From Bog-113 sp963752695 (GTDB lineage: Bacteria > Acidobacteriota > Terriglobia > Bryobacterales > Bryobacteraceae): DNA of 64,000 bases. This document shows, in pieces, positions 18,524 to 26,656 of the stretch. The position numbers and the translations under genes were made by a program. The stretch lies in contig CAVVZB010000004.1 in the NCBI GenBank assembly GCA_963752695.1, positions 180,444-244,443 on the forward strand, written 5' to 3'. A model generated the notes under the pieces. It had not been told where the DNA came from and did not search any database. It was given only the letters and a program-made list of their open reading frames with translations. Each line of letters begins with the position of its first letter. The first letter of the stretch is position 1.

Positions 18524-19541
18524 ATGATAATCAAGTTGCTGACGTTGATGGGGTGTGTTTCCGTGGCGGCTTTACCTGACTTAGTCAGTAACCAAGCACT
18601 CCCGGATCTCTTCGAAAGATCGAGCGTGGCCTTTTCAGGCCGGGCGACCGGTTTGCACAAACTGCCCCAAAAGGGAAGGGACAGCCGCTGTGGACTGGTC
18701 CATCGAGTTCGCACCGCTTCGTTTCTACAAAGGGGAACCGAACGCTTCAGTCACAGTGGTGGTTCGCGACTTTAACCCTGCCTGGGGCTATCCAGTCAAC
18801 CCCGGAGAAACGGTTTTGATGTTTGCGGCCCCCGCACCGTCAATCGGACCAGGATTATTCAATACCGATCAGCTGTCCTGGGTGGAGTTTTGCGCTGTAC
18901 CGCCGCGAAAGATGAAGACCACTCCGGTCGGTGTCGATGCGATCGAAGCTGATACGTTGACCCTTGCCCTGAGCGCGGAAAATCCAGCGTTAGCCAAGTC
19001 TTCGATGGAACTGCTTACTCGTTTTCCCGATCTCGGCAGCAACTCAATCGATTCGTTGACCAATCACGCTCCTCTCGGTGATACAGCTTCCGAACAGATT
19101 CGTTTAGAACTGCTAGCGCGCATGAACCCCCATAGATACCTGAGCGACTTAGCGGCTTCTGTATCGCCACATGAAGCTATAGATATCGGTGGAGAGCCAC
19201 TGCTGTTTCAAATCATTGCTAATCTTTCGGGACCGGACGATCTGGAAGTGTTGGAATCTCTCGCTGGCGCTGAGTCCCACGCTCTGCGGATGGCGGCGCT
19301 TCTAGGCTTGCGCCGAATTCATGACGCGAGGACAATCGACTTTCTACTTGGCAAACTTCAAACTGCCGGGAACACGGAGGAGTCGTACGAAGCGCTTATG
19401 GCCCTAGCGGAAGCCACTGGACGTATGGACCTTGCTTCCGACATGGAAAAGTTCGAGAGACAGCCCGCGCCACACAGGGCGACTTGGAAAGCATGGGACA
19501 AGTCTGGAAGGCCTTCAACTCAGTCGCGGGTTATCCATTAG
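18524..19541 (+). pseudogene. Secreted HEAT-repeat-like protein, frameshifted
   Basis: An ATG after AGGGAG begins a signal peptide (MIIKLLTLMGCVSVAALP) and continues with FERSSVAFSGRATG in one frame. From about 18690 the natural continuation (VDWSIEFAPLRFYKGEPNAS, then GYPVNPGETVLMF) is in the frame one base further on. The break lies within or near the purine-rich stretch CCCCAAAAGGGAAGGG. The C-terminal half has alpha-helical repeat character (HALRMAALLGLRRIHD). The family resembles acidobacterial exported proteins with an N-terminal beta domain and HEAT repeats; the function is unknown. It could be an intact gene with a sequencing error, or a recent pseudogene. Confidence 0.55.
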
Positions 19542-19759
19542 CAACGGTGCTGAACCATTTGGACGTTTCGTACATAGAACAAATCGAAGTGACCAGTCGC
19601 TTCGTCGACGCGTCGAAAACGCCCTTGATAAATCGTTGCCCTGGTAAACATAAGGCAACTATGTTCGCGCAGTTCACTGTTTGATCGGTTTTATACACTT
19701 ACTCGACTTTAACTTAAGTCTTGGTCGCTGAGAAGCAAGGGCGCAAATGCGGTCGCGCT

Positions 19760-21061
19760 ATGAAAACTAAGTTGATTCATCTTGGTGCATTTGAGAGTAC
19801 TCATATATACGGTTCGGGAAAGGATGTGCTCGAATCGACGCGGCACTTGGAGCGGTGGCGCTCTGATTTGGCGCGCCTTCTGGAGGCGGGTGTCACCGAA
19901 CTGCGATACCCGATACCATGGCACCGGATCGAGCGCAAACAAGGGGAGTTCGACTTTGAGTGGCTCGACGGCCCCATGTCCTTCATGCGGCAGTATAGGA
20001 TGCGCCCCATAGTTGACACTCTCCACCACACCTCATTCCCGGAGTGGCTGGAGGGTGGCTTTTCCAATCCTCTGTTTCCTGAGGTTTACGTACGCTTTCT
20101 CGATCAGGTGCTTGAGCGGTATCCCTGGGTCGATCGATACACTGTCTTCAATGAGCCCCTTGCGACAACCGTTCTTTGCTCCGTGACAGGTGCTTGGTAT
20201 CCGTATCAGTCGTCCGACTGCGCTTTTGCACGTATGGCTATTCAGGTCTCCAAAGCGATTTGCCTTGCGGCCAGATTGGTGCGGAGTCGTGGCTCCCAAA
20301 ACCAGCTAGTGCGGGTAGATACGTGCGAATTCCATCATGCGCAAGACAAGAAGTCGGAAGGTTGGGCATCGTTCTGCAATCAGCGCCGCTTCCTATATGA
20401 CGATCTAACAAACGGTAAGGTAGACTCCAGCCACCCTCTTTATACGTACCTGATCAGTAATGGAGTAAGTCCGGATGAACTCCCTTGGTTTTGTGATCAC
20501 GCTGCCGATATGGATATCTGCGGGCTCGATTACTATGCACCTTCGGAAATGGATTGGCGTTGGAATACAAAGGAGCAAGGTGTCTCGTTATCCTGGCCCG
20601 TTTCATCACCGCGCGGTTTTGCTGCTGTTGCTGTCGACTATGCCCGCAAGTTTGATAAGCCGCTGATGCTCACCGAGACGAATGTCAGGGGAACCGTCTC
20701 CGACCGCATCACTTGGCTGAAGCACATGGAAGAACAATGCGAAATACTGATCGGGAGCGGATCGGATTTGCGCGGGTTTTGCTGGTTTCCCTCAATTGAT
20801 TCCACAGATTGGAACCGGCTTTGTACACGCTGTGACCTATCAGTGGATCCTCAAGGCATTTGGTGGCTGGATTCTGCGCGTTGGGAACGTCATGGCTCCG
20901 AGCTTTCCTACTGGTACTCTCAGCTTGCTAAGGGGCTCGTAAATTCAACTTCTCTGCCTGCATATACGCTCCTTGCTCCTTTGGATCGGGATCTTGCGGG
21001 GCACAAACGTCTTATGAGCCATTGGGGCAGATGGGTACATCCAGGTAGCCTGGCTGCGTAA
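19760..21061 (+). CDS. Glycoside hydrolase family 1-like beta-glycosidase
   Basis: The 433-residue protein has a TIM-barrel pattern with the GH1 acid/base motif TVFNEP (Glu132) and a nucleophile strand PLMLTETN (Glu306), spaced as in family 1 retaining beta-glycosidases. It also shows the early RYPIPWHRIE segment, where GH1 proteins have R.S..W.R..P. It lacks a signal peptide, so it would hydrolyse beta-glycosides in the cytoplasm. A TTG 13 codons upstream is in frame, but the ATG before KTKLIHLG fits the family start better. Related domains occur next to or fused with sugar-nucleotide reductases, so a polysaccharide role is possible. Confidence 0.72.
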   Translation: MKTKLIHLGAFESTHIYGSGKDVLESTRHLERWRSDLARLLEAGVTELRYPIPWHRIERKQGEFDFEWLDGPMSFMRQYRMRPIVDTLHHTSFPEWLEGGFSNPLFPEVYVRFLDQVLERYPWVDRYTVFNEPLATTVLCSVTGAWYPYQSSDCAFARMAIQVSKAICLAARLVRSRGSQNQLVRVDTCEFHHAQDKKSEGWASFCNQRRFLYDDLTNGKVDSSHPLYTYLISNGVSPDELPWFCDHAADMDICGLDYYAPSEMDWRWNTKEQGVSLSWPVSSPRGFAAVAVDYARKFDKPLMLTETNVRGTVSDRITWLKHMEEQCEILIGSGSDLRGFCWFPSIDSTDWNRLCTRCDLSVDPQGIWWLDSARWERHGSELSYWYSQLAKGLVNSTSLPAYTLLAPLDRDLAGHKRLMSHWGRWVHPGSLAA

Positions 21062-21476
21062 GCGCATCCCGAAGACTCGCATAAGTAGTTCTCGAGCATT
21101 GGTGGTGCGTAGATCCCAAAGACAAAGCCGCCAGTAGCTAAGTAAAATCGACACCGGAATTGACGGGCGGCCCTTTTCGCCCGTCTGCTACCTAACAGGG
21201 GAGCACGTTCTCGGCTGCACCAAGTGCACACCGGCTTACCGAGATCAATCCAGGCCAACTCCACGCACCGCGCCATCCCCAAACTAAGACAATGCCGGGA
21301 GGTGATCTCGGTCCCGTAATCCACCCATCCGCTCCGGCCCCGGCATCTTCTCCATCTTTTCGCACATTCCCGAAAGAAGCGCATTTTTCAGAAATCCCCT
21401 TCCGCTGGATTCGCATAACTTGGACTCAAAGACGTTGCATGTCACGCAAGGAACACAACCAAAGGAGACCAAACAG
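21062..21476 (+). other. Hairpin-rich intergenic region upstream of the hydrolase/nitrile hydratase cluster
   Basis: These 415 bases contain GACGGGCG/CGCCCGTC at 21162-21185 (8 bp, 8-base loop). ACCGAGATCA and TGATCTCGGT form a 10-bp repeat 55 bases apart (21238-21312), and ATGCCGGG/CCCGGCAT pair at 21292-21346. The first may terminate the glycosidase transcript. The last two could not form together because they interleave, which is the geometry of alternative folds. No gene is convincing on either strand. Confidence 0.4.
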
Positions 21477-22439
21477 ATGACTCGCACTGAGATCCAGCAG
21501 ATCGGGACTTCGCGACGGCGTTTCCTCGCACTAGTGGGAGGCGCGGCCGGAGCTACGCTGCTTCTAAACCATTCACTCTCCGCGGCAGAAGAGGGCGTTG
21601 TTCCGACCATGATCAACGCTGCCGCAAACTCGAAAATTACCGTTCGCCCTCTACGGCGCAATATTTCCGTGATGGAAGGGTCAGGCGGTACCATTGCCGT
21701 CTTGACGGGCAAAGACGGCAAGCTTCTCGTTGATACCGGCTTGTCTGTTTCACGGCATGGTATCGCGGACGCCTTGGCATCAATCAACAGTGAGCCTATC
21801 AAGCATTTGGTGAATACTCACTGGCACATCGACCATACGGACGGTAACGACTGGCTGCATTCCGCTGGAGCAACGATTACTGCTCACGAAAATGTTCGGA
21901 AACGTCTTTCGGTTGATACCCGCGTCGAAGGCTGGAACTGGACGTTTCCGGCAGCTCCCGCTGGCGCGCTGCCGGCTATCGAATTCGGTTCCAGCCACGA
22001 AATGCAGCGAAACAACACAAAGCTCATTTTGAAGTACTACGGCCCGGCCCATACCGACAGTGACATTTCGGTTCACTTCACGGAGGCCGATGTGATCCAT
22101 GTTGGCGATACGTGGTGGAACGGAGACTACCCGTTCATTGACTACTCAACGGGCGGCAGCATCGACGGACAGATTCAGGCGGCGGAGGCGAACCTTCGTC
22201 TCATCACAGACAAGATGATCGTGATCCCAGGACACGGCCCCGTAGGCCGCAGGCCTGATGTTATTGCATTCCGCGACATGCTCGTTACCGTGCGTGAATC
22301 CGTCGCCAAATTGAAGAAACAAGGACGGACGTTGGAGCAGACAGTTGCAGCTAAACCAACTTCGGCGTTTGACGCCAAATGGGGCCAGTTTCTGGTCAAC
22401 CCAGCCTCCTTTGTTGCCGTTGTCTATGCGGGCGTCTAG
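21477..22439 (+). CDS. Tat-exported MBL-fold metallo-hydrolase
   Basis: The 320-residue protein begins with a twin-arginine signal (SRRRFLALVGGAAGATLLL, residues 12-30). It carries the metallo-beta-lactamase zinc motif HWHIDH (His115, His117, Asp119, His120), a later GPAHTDSDI strand and the third zinc His in IPGHGPVG. It should act as a folded zinc hydrolase outside the cytoplasm, on an unknown substrate. The start is set by AAAGGAG nine bases before the ATG. It is the first gene of a plus-strand run with short gaps reaching the nitrile hydratase-like genes. Confidence 0.85.
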   Translation: MTRTEIQQIGTSRRRFLALVGGAAGATLLLNHSLSAAEEGVVPTMINAAANSKITVRPLRRNISVMEGSGGTIAVLTGKDGKLLVDTGLSVSRHGIADALASINSEPIKHLVNTHWHIDHTDGNDWLHSAGATITAHENVRKRLSVDTRVEGWNWTFPAAPAGALPAIEFGSSHEMQRNNTKLILKYYGPAHTDSDISVHFTEADVIHVGDTWWNGDYPFIDYSTGGSIDGQIQAAEANLRLITDKMIVIPGHGPVGRRPDVIAFRDMLVTVRESVAKLKKQGRTLEQTVAAKPTSAFDAKWGQFLVNPASFVAVVYAGV

Positions 22440-22474
22440 TCCACATGTACAGTTTGACCAAGTAAAAGGAAATT

Positions 22475-23293
22475 ATGCCGACGATCAAAACCAAAGATGC
22501 TACCGAGATCTATTTCAAAGACTGGGGCAAAGGACAGCCTCTGGTCTTCAGCCACGGATGGCCACTAACGGCCGACGCCTGGGAGGATCAGATGATCTTC
22601 CTGGCGGCGAGAGGTTACCGCTGCATTGCCCACGACCGGAGAGGTCATGGGCGTTCTGGGCAAACCTGGGACGGAAACAACCTGGACACTTACGCTGATG
22701 ACCTTGCCGAGCTGGTGAAGGCGCTTGACCTCCGCGATGCGATCCACATCGGACACTCGACCGGCGGCGGTGAAGTGACTCGCTACATCGGCCGCTATGG
22801 CACCGAACGGGTCGCGAAGGCGGTCCTGATTGGCGCAATTCCGCCCCTCATGCTGAAAACTGAAAAGAATCCGGGCGGCTTACCGATGGCCGCATTCGAT
22901 GAGCTCCGCGCCAGCCAGATGGCCGATCGCGGACAGTTCTTTAGAGACTTGAGCGTTCCGTTTTATGGGGCGAACCGGGCAGGATCCAATGTCTCTCAGG
23001 GACTGCGGGACTTTTTCTGGTTGCAGGGAATGATGGGTGGACATAAGCCACTTTTCGACTGCATCAAAGCATTTTCGGAGACAGATCTCACTGAGGACTT
23101 GAAGCGCTTTGATATTCCCACTCTGATCCTTCACGGTGATGACGACCAGATTGTGCCAATCGGCGCGTCGGCAATGATGTCGTCCAAGATCGTGAAAGGT
23201 GCGGTTCTGAAAGTCTACCCAGGTGCGCCGCACGGCATGTGTTCGACGCTGAAAGACAAGGTAAACGCTGACCTGATTGCATTCCTCCAATGA
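22475..23293 (+). CDS. Alpha/beta hydrolase of the non-haem chloroperoxidase/arylesterase type (copy 1)
   Basis: The 272-residue protein has the classic alpha/beta hydrolase order: the HGWPL oxyanion segment (about 27-31), the GHSTGGGE nucleophile elbow with Ser95, an acid in HGDDDQIVP (about 224) and the catalytic His in APHGMCS (about 253). Members of this family hydrolyse esters and, with peroxide, act as cofactor-free perhydrolases/haloperoxidases. AAAAGGAAA precedes the ATG. Its stop overlaps the start of the next gene (ATGA), implying translational coupling. A copy differing at only about 40 positions by eye is on the opposite strand at 32311-33129. Confidence 0.88.
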   Translation: MPTIKTKDATEIYFKDWGKGQPLVFSHGWPLTADAWEDQMIFLAARGYRCIAHDRRGHGRSGQTWDGNNLDTYADDLAELVKALDLRDAIHIGHSTGGGEVTRYIGRYGTERVAKAVLIGAIPPLMLKTEKNPGGLPMAAFDELRASQMADRGQFFRDLSVPFYGANRAGSNVSQGLRDFFWLQGMMGGHKPLFDCIKAFSETDLTEDLKRFDIPTLILHGDDDQIVPIGASAMMSSKIVKGAVLKVYPGAPHGMCSTLKDKVNADLIAFLQ

Positions 23294-23622
23294 TGACCGA
23301 ACAAGCACTACCCAACATCGTAAAATATACCGGCGAGGACCCGCTCTTCGAGCCTGGTAACCGGGTGAGGATCTCGATCCGCTTTCCGGTCGGGCATTAC
23401 CGTGTTCCCCGTTATATTCGCGGGAAGAACGCGATGGTTGAGGCCGTGATCAGGCCACGCGCTGTTAGCAACGAAGAAGAGGGCTTCGGCCTCAACGCCG
23501 GCCTCAAACGCTATTACTATCGGGTCGCGATTCCGTTGACGGACTTATGGCCCGGCTATGCAGGGTCGCCGAGCGACAACTTGCGGATTGAAGTGTTCGA
23601 AACCTGGCTGGAGAGGGCTTAA
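23290..23622 (+). CDS. Nitrile hydratase beta-subunit C-terminal-half protein (thiocyanate hydrolase alpha-like)
   Basis: This 110-residue protein matches the SH3-like C-terminal half of nitrile hydratase beta. It has FEPGNRVRIS, GHYRVPRYIRGK, and a final LWPGY...RIEVFETWLE segment corresponding to the family's ELWG...DLWEDYLE. In thiocyanate hydrolase and in three-subunit nitrile hydratases this half is a separate polypeptide, as here. It packs around the metal subunit and contributes conserved arginines. The start overlaps the upstream stop, and the alpha gene begins 3 bases after its stop. Which substrate the complex uses is not determined by this chain. Confidence 0.8.
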   Translation: MMTEQALPNIVKYTGEDPLFEPGNRVRISIRFPVGHYRVPRYIRGKNAMVEAVIRPRAVSNEEEGFGLNAGLKRYYYRVAIPLTDLWPGYAGSPSDNLRIEVFETWLERA

Positions 23623-23624
23623 CA

Positions 23625-24254
23625 ATGCACACACACGATCACACACCGATTACCGCGCAAGAAGGCGTTCCAAGCTATTACGAAATCATGGAAACGGCAA
23701 TGCGTGAGTTGCTTGTCGAGAAGGGAGTCATACAGGCTGCCGAGATCCGGCGGCAACTGGAGGTACTTGACTCGCGAACCGCCGAACTCGGCGCGAAGCT
23801 GGTCGCGAGGGCTTGGGTGGATCCCGAATTCCGTGCGCGACTGCTCGCCGATGGGCGCGCCGGATGTGAGGAATTAGGGATAAGTTTTTATGACGATACA
23901 GGGCTGATCGTTGTGGAGAACACCGACCAGGTGCACAACCTGATTGTGTGCACCTTGTGTTCCTGCTATCCGCGGCCGGTGCTGGGGCTGCCGCCTGACT
24001 GGTACAAACAAAAACCGTATCGCGCGAGAGCGGTAAAGGAGCCAAGATCTGTGCTGGCTGAGTTCGGTACCGTGATCGCCGACGACGTTGAAATTCGCGT
24101 TAGCGACTCCACCGCAAACGTGCGGTTCCTTGTGCTGCCTCAGCGTCCGGCGGAAACCGAAGGCTGGAATGAAGAAGAGCTCGCTTCGGTAGTCACTCGC
24201 GATTGCATGATCGGCGTAGCCGTAGTCAATGTTAACAACAGGAGAATGCAATGA
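23625..24254 (+). CDS. Nitrile hydratase/thiocyanate hydrolase catalytic (alpha/gamma) subunit, cobalt type
   Basis: The 209-residue protein is the metal-binding subunit. It contains VCTLCSC with Cys109, Cys112, Ser113 and Cys114, the claw-setting motif in which two cysteines are oxidised to sulfinic and sulfenic acid. Thr after the first Cys marks the low-spin Co(III) type; Fe-type enzymes have Ser. The motif is followed by YPRPVLGLPPDWYK and later RFLVLPQRPAET, all standard for the family. The reaction would be hydration of a nitrile to an amide, or of thiocyanate to COS and ammonia. It sits between the two beta-half genes with 2- to 4-base spacings. No amidase gene is nearby. Confidence 0.88.
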   Translation: MHTHDHTPITAQEGVPSYYEIMETAMRELLVEKGVIQAAEIRRQLEVLDSRTAELGAKLVARAWVDPEFRARLLADGRAGCEELGISFYDDTGLIVVENTDQVHNLIVCTLCSCYPRPVLGLPPDWYKQKPYRARAVKEPRSVLAEFGTVIADDVEIRVSDSTANVRFLVLPQRPAETEGWNEEELASVVTRDCMIGVAVVNVNNRRMQ

Positions 24255-24586
24255 TTTCAACCGAACACTTCGTCAATCAACTACCAAACGATATTGGTGG
24301 ACTGCCAGCCGACTGTATCGACATCCGGGATCATGAGTTACAACCTTGGGAGAAGCGCTGCCACGCGCTAGCTGACGTGCTTGATTATCACAAGCTGATC
24401 AGCACGGAAGAGAAGCGTCGCGGGGTGGAATCCTTGGGTAGCGAGGTTATTGGCAAGCTATCTTATTACGAACGTTGGATAGTTGCTTTTGCGAACCTCT
24501 TCTTCCAGAAGCAGGTCTTGACGCCCGAAGTGCTGGCGCTGAAGATAGAAGAAGTCGCGTCGCGGTATTCGCAGCCAGAAGCCTGA
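24251..24586 (+). CDS. Nitrile hydratase beta N-terminal-half protein (thiocyanate hydrolase beta-like or accessory protein)
   Basis: The 111-residue helical protein has DIGGLPAD, QPWEKRCHALADVL and LSYYERWIVAFANLF, followed by LTPEVLALKIEEV. These are the hallmarks of the nitrile hydratase beta N-terminal domain. The same fold is used by separate beta chains of thiocyanate hydrolase and by P14K-type metallochaperone/activator proteins. Since no other gene here supplies the N-terminal half, a structural subunit is likelier, but an activator role is not excluded. AGGAGA precedes the ATG, which overlaps the alpha stop (ATGA). Confidence 0.77.
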   Translation: MISTEHFVNQLPNDIGGLPADCIDIRDHELQPWEKRCHALADVLDYHKLISTEEKRRGVESLGSEVIGKLSYYERWIVAFANLFFQKQVLTPEVLALKIEEVASRYSQPEA

Positions 24587-24597
24587 GGACCGCGCCG

Positions 24598-25272
24598 ATG
24601 ACTCTGGCTACAGCTCTGGTTTCGTGTACAGTGCTCGGTCTCCAGCATGGCGCGGACTGGGATCATGTCGCGGCGATCTCCGATATTGCCAGCATGCAAC
24701 CCTCCGTTCGACAGGCTTCTCGATGCGGCATGCTCTATGCACTCGGGCATGCCGCCACGGTGGGCCTCATCGGAATTGCGCTGATTGGACTACACCAATC
24801 TTTGCCGCCAGTGTTCGCTATCTGGATGCAGCGCGTAGTCGGGGCTACCTTGATCATGTTCGGCCTGTACGTATTGAGGGCTCTTCTGTCGGGTGGAGGA
24901 CCGGTCAGCCGTGGACAAGCGGTCCTTGCATTATTCCATCGCCTGCGTCACCATCACTCCGCTTACTCTGTAAACGATCAGGCATGTGGGCCGAAGTCGT
25001 CGCTGAGCCTTGGCGTTGTTCATGGGATTGGGGCGGAGACTCCTACACAGCTGTCAATGCTGATCATTGCCTCCAATTTAGGTGGATTTCGGAGCGGGGC
25101 TTTAGGCTTGCTGGTATTTGCGGCGGCGATGTTCGCTTCGAACATGTTGCTTACGATGATCGCTTCGTCCATGTTCTCCGTTTCCAGGCTGAAGCCGTCG
25201 CTTTTTCGCTGGATGGGAGTTTTGACTTCGGCTTACAGCTTGTGGATCGGTGTCGTACTCGTCCGCACTTAG
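24598..25272 (+). CDS. NiCoT/UreH-like nickel-cobalt permease
   Basis: The 224-residue membrane protein has about six hydrophobic segments. Its first carries QHGADWDHVAAISD, the counterpart of the HX4DH metal-selectivity signature of NixA/HoxN/NhlF transporters. A later HGIGAETPTQLS segment is also typical of the wider family. It should import Co2+ (or Ni2+). In Rhodococcus rhodochrous J1 the cobalt transporter NhlF lies with its cobalt nitrile hydratase, so the context here argues for cobalt supply to the CTLCSC subunit. A TGAGGA ribosome site overlaps the preceding stop. It is shorter than NhlF. Confidence 0.75.
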   Translation: MTLATALVSCTVLGLQHGADWDHVAAISDIASMQPSVRQASRCGMLYALGHAATVGLIGIALIGLHQSLPPVFAIWMQRVVGATLIMFGLYVLRALLSGGGPVSRGQAVLALFHRLRHHHSAYSVNDQACGPKSSLSLGVVHGIGAETPTQLSMLIIASNLGGFRSGALGLLVFAAAMFASNMLLTMIASSMFSVSRLKPSLFRWMGVLTSAYSLWIGVVLVRT

Positions 25273-25281
25273 GAGGCAAAT

Positions 25282-25680
25282 ATGATTGACTTAGATAGTG
25301 CTCTCAAAACAAAGCGCCTGGTTATCGGGCAGGTCATCGTCTGCTCCGGATGTTGCTGCGGAGCGGTGGGCCGAGGCAAGCCAGAGGTGCCGGTCGAGTG
25401 GCTCAAACAGGAGTGGCGGAAACGGGGTCTTCTGAAAAGGGTCCAGCTCACGATCAGCAGTTGCCTAGGACCGTGCGACGTTCCGAATGTAGTTCGAATT
25501 TCGGATGCCGGCAACGACACATGGCTCGGCAAGGTGGAACGTTTCGAGCAGTACGAAGCGCTGGTAGACTGGGCAGCGGAAAGTATGGTGGCGGGCTCGT
25601 GCCTGCCACTTCCGGAGGACTTCGACGTCATTCGCTTCACTCCGTTTCGTGAGCAAGCCGTAAGCATTGCAGCGGCGTAA
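25282..25680 (+). CDS. Thioredoxin-like [2Fe-2S] ferredoxin-domain protein
   Basis: The 132-residue protein has VCSGCCCG (Cys21, 24, 25, 26) and later SSCLGPCDVPN (Cys61, Cys65), the cysteine spacing of thioredoxin-like [2Fe-2S] ferredoxins also found as C-terminal domains in cobalt-chelatase-related proteins. A conserved W..E...RGL helix lies between them. It could carry electrons or hold metal during maturation of the neighbouring cobalt enzyme; neither is proved. An AGGAGG-class ribosome site (TTAGGAGGCAAAT) precedes the ATG, ten bases after the permease stop. Confidence 0.7.
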   Translation: MIDLDSALKTKRLVIGQVIVCSGCCCGAVGRGKPEVPVEWLKQEWRKRGLLKRVQLTISSCLGPCDVPNVVRISDAGNDTWLGKVERFEQYEALVDWAAESMVAGSCLPLPEDFDVIRFTPFREQAVSIAAA

Positions 25681-25696
25681 GCAGAAGAGGGTTTTC

Positions 25697-26308
25697 ATGT
25701 ATAAGGTAGCGGGCGAGATCTATGGATACACTTACGGGGCTCCAGAAGTCGCCAGGTCCCCAATCACATTGCGGCAACTGGAGGATATGAAGACCAGCGT
25801 CGGCATGACTGGCGAGGATGAACGGTACTTGCGCCTAGCGGGTGAGGTGCTGGCTGATCAGACAGCGGCAGTGGTCGAGCATTGGCGCGGCCGCATCATC
25901 ACAACAATTCCGAATCTTGCACGACACTCACGGGCTCCGGAAGGAACCGTCATCCCCGAATACACTGCTAAGAGCAACCTGCGGTTCCGGCAGTGGATTC
26001 TGGATACTTGTCTTCGCCCCTACGACCAGGATTGGGTCAACTATCAGGAAGAGATCGCTCTACGGCATACTAGCCAGAAGAAGAATCAAGTTGACGGTGT
26101 TCGGTCCACGCCGTACGTGCCACTACGCGACATCATCGCCTTCATCGCGGTGATGAACGAGACGATTAAACCTTACCTGGGTGCGCAGGGCCATCCGGCG
26201 GAGGTGGTTGACCGAATGCATGGGGCCTGGTGTAAGTCTCTTCAATTGCAGGTAGCGATTTGGACTCGCGTGTATATGAGTAGTCCAGCAACGGCGATGG
26301 AGTGGTGA
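25697..26308 (+). CDS. Protoglobin-domain haem protein
   Basis: The 203-residue protein is a stand-alone protoglobin (PF11563 type). It has YGYTYG at the N-terminal loop, a DERYLRLAGEVLADQ helix, RFRQWILDTCLRPYD, and the proximal-haem helix EIALRHTSQKKNQ with His124. Archaeal and bacterial protoglobins bind O2, CO and NO in a buried haem and can be sensors or catalysts; no output domain is present here. An AGAAGAGG ribosome site lies six bases before the ATG. Its place next to a nitrile hydratase-like enzyme is unusual, because haem aldoxime dehydratases often occupy such a place. Confidence 0.83.
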   Translation: MYKVAGEIYGYTYGAPEVARSPITLRQLEDMKTSVGMTGEDERYLRLAGEVLADQTAAVVEHWRGRIITTIPNLARHSRAPEGTVIPEYTAKSNLRFRQWILDTCLRPYDQDWVNYQEEIALRHTSQKKNQVDGVRSTPYVPLRDIIAFIAVMNETIKPYLGAQGHPAEVVDRMHGAWCKSLQLQVAIWTRVYMSSPATAMEW

Positions 26309-26325
26309 CACAGAAGAGGAAGAGG

Positions 26326-26649
26326 ATGAGCAACATGACACACGGGATCGGCTTAGTCGTGAACGGAACGATAGAAATTCACCCGGACGACCGCGAACAA
26401 TTCAATGCGCTTGTCTCACAAAATGTTGCGGATACACAGGGGGCGGATGGCTGCATTTATTACACTTTTGCGGCGGATGTCCGGAACCCGAACGTGTTTC
26501 ACAATATCGAAGGTTGGACTACTCTGGCCGCGCTTGAAAAGCACATAAACGGTCCTCTCATGCAGGCCGCATTCGGAGAAGTGAAGAAACTGCGCGTGTT
26601 ATCGCGTGATGTGACGGCCTACTCGATTAGCGGTTCAACGGCGATCTAG
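26326..26649 (+). CDS. ABM (antibiotic biosynthesis monooxygenase)-domain protein
   Basis: The 107-residue protein has the ferredoxin-like ABM fold: a first strand NGTIEIHPDDREQF, a central GCIYYTFAAD, then NVFHNIEGWTTLAALEKHI and a terminal LRVLSRDVTAY strand. Family members are small cofactor-free oxygenases or haem-handling proteins such as IsdG-like enzymes. With a protoglobin immediately upstream a haem-related role is possible. The ATG at 26326 is chosen because GAAGAGGA lies five bases upstream; an earlier in-frame GTG overlaps the protoglobin stop. Confidence 0.76.
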   Translation: MSNMTHGIGLVVNGTIEIHPDDREQFNALVSQNVADTQGADGCIYYTFAADVRNPNVFHNIEGWTTLAALEKHINGPLMQAAFGEVKKLRVLSRDVTAYSISGSTAI

Positions 26650-26656
26650 GCACCGC

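Noticed and set aside
19484..19684. Open frame of 66 codons after the HEAT-like gene, possibly its continuation in another frame
   Set aside because: The existing frame ends plausibly at 19541 and the alternative lacks a ribosome site or family match.
20920..21384. A 154-codon open frame on the minus strand over the end of the glycosidase gene
   Set aside because: It lies largely antisense to a real gene, has atypical composition (many Cys and Arg) and no known motifs.
21477..22439. Possibility that the MBL protein is a true beta-lactamase
   Set aside because: It has the general HxHxDH fold motif but lacks clear class B lactamase context; only a general hydrolase call is justified.
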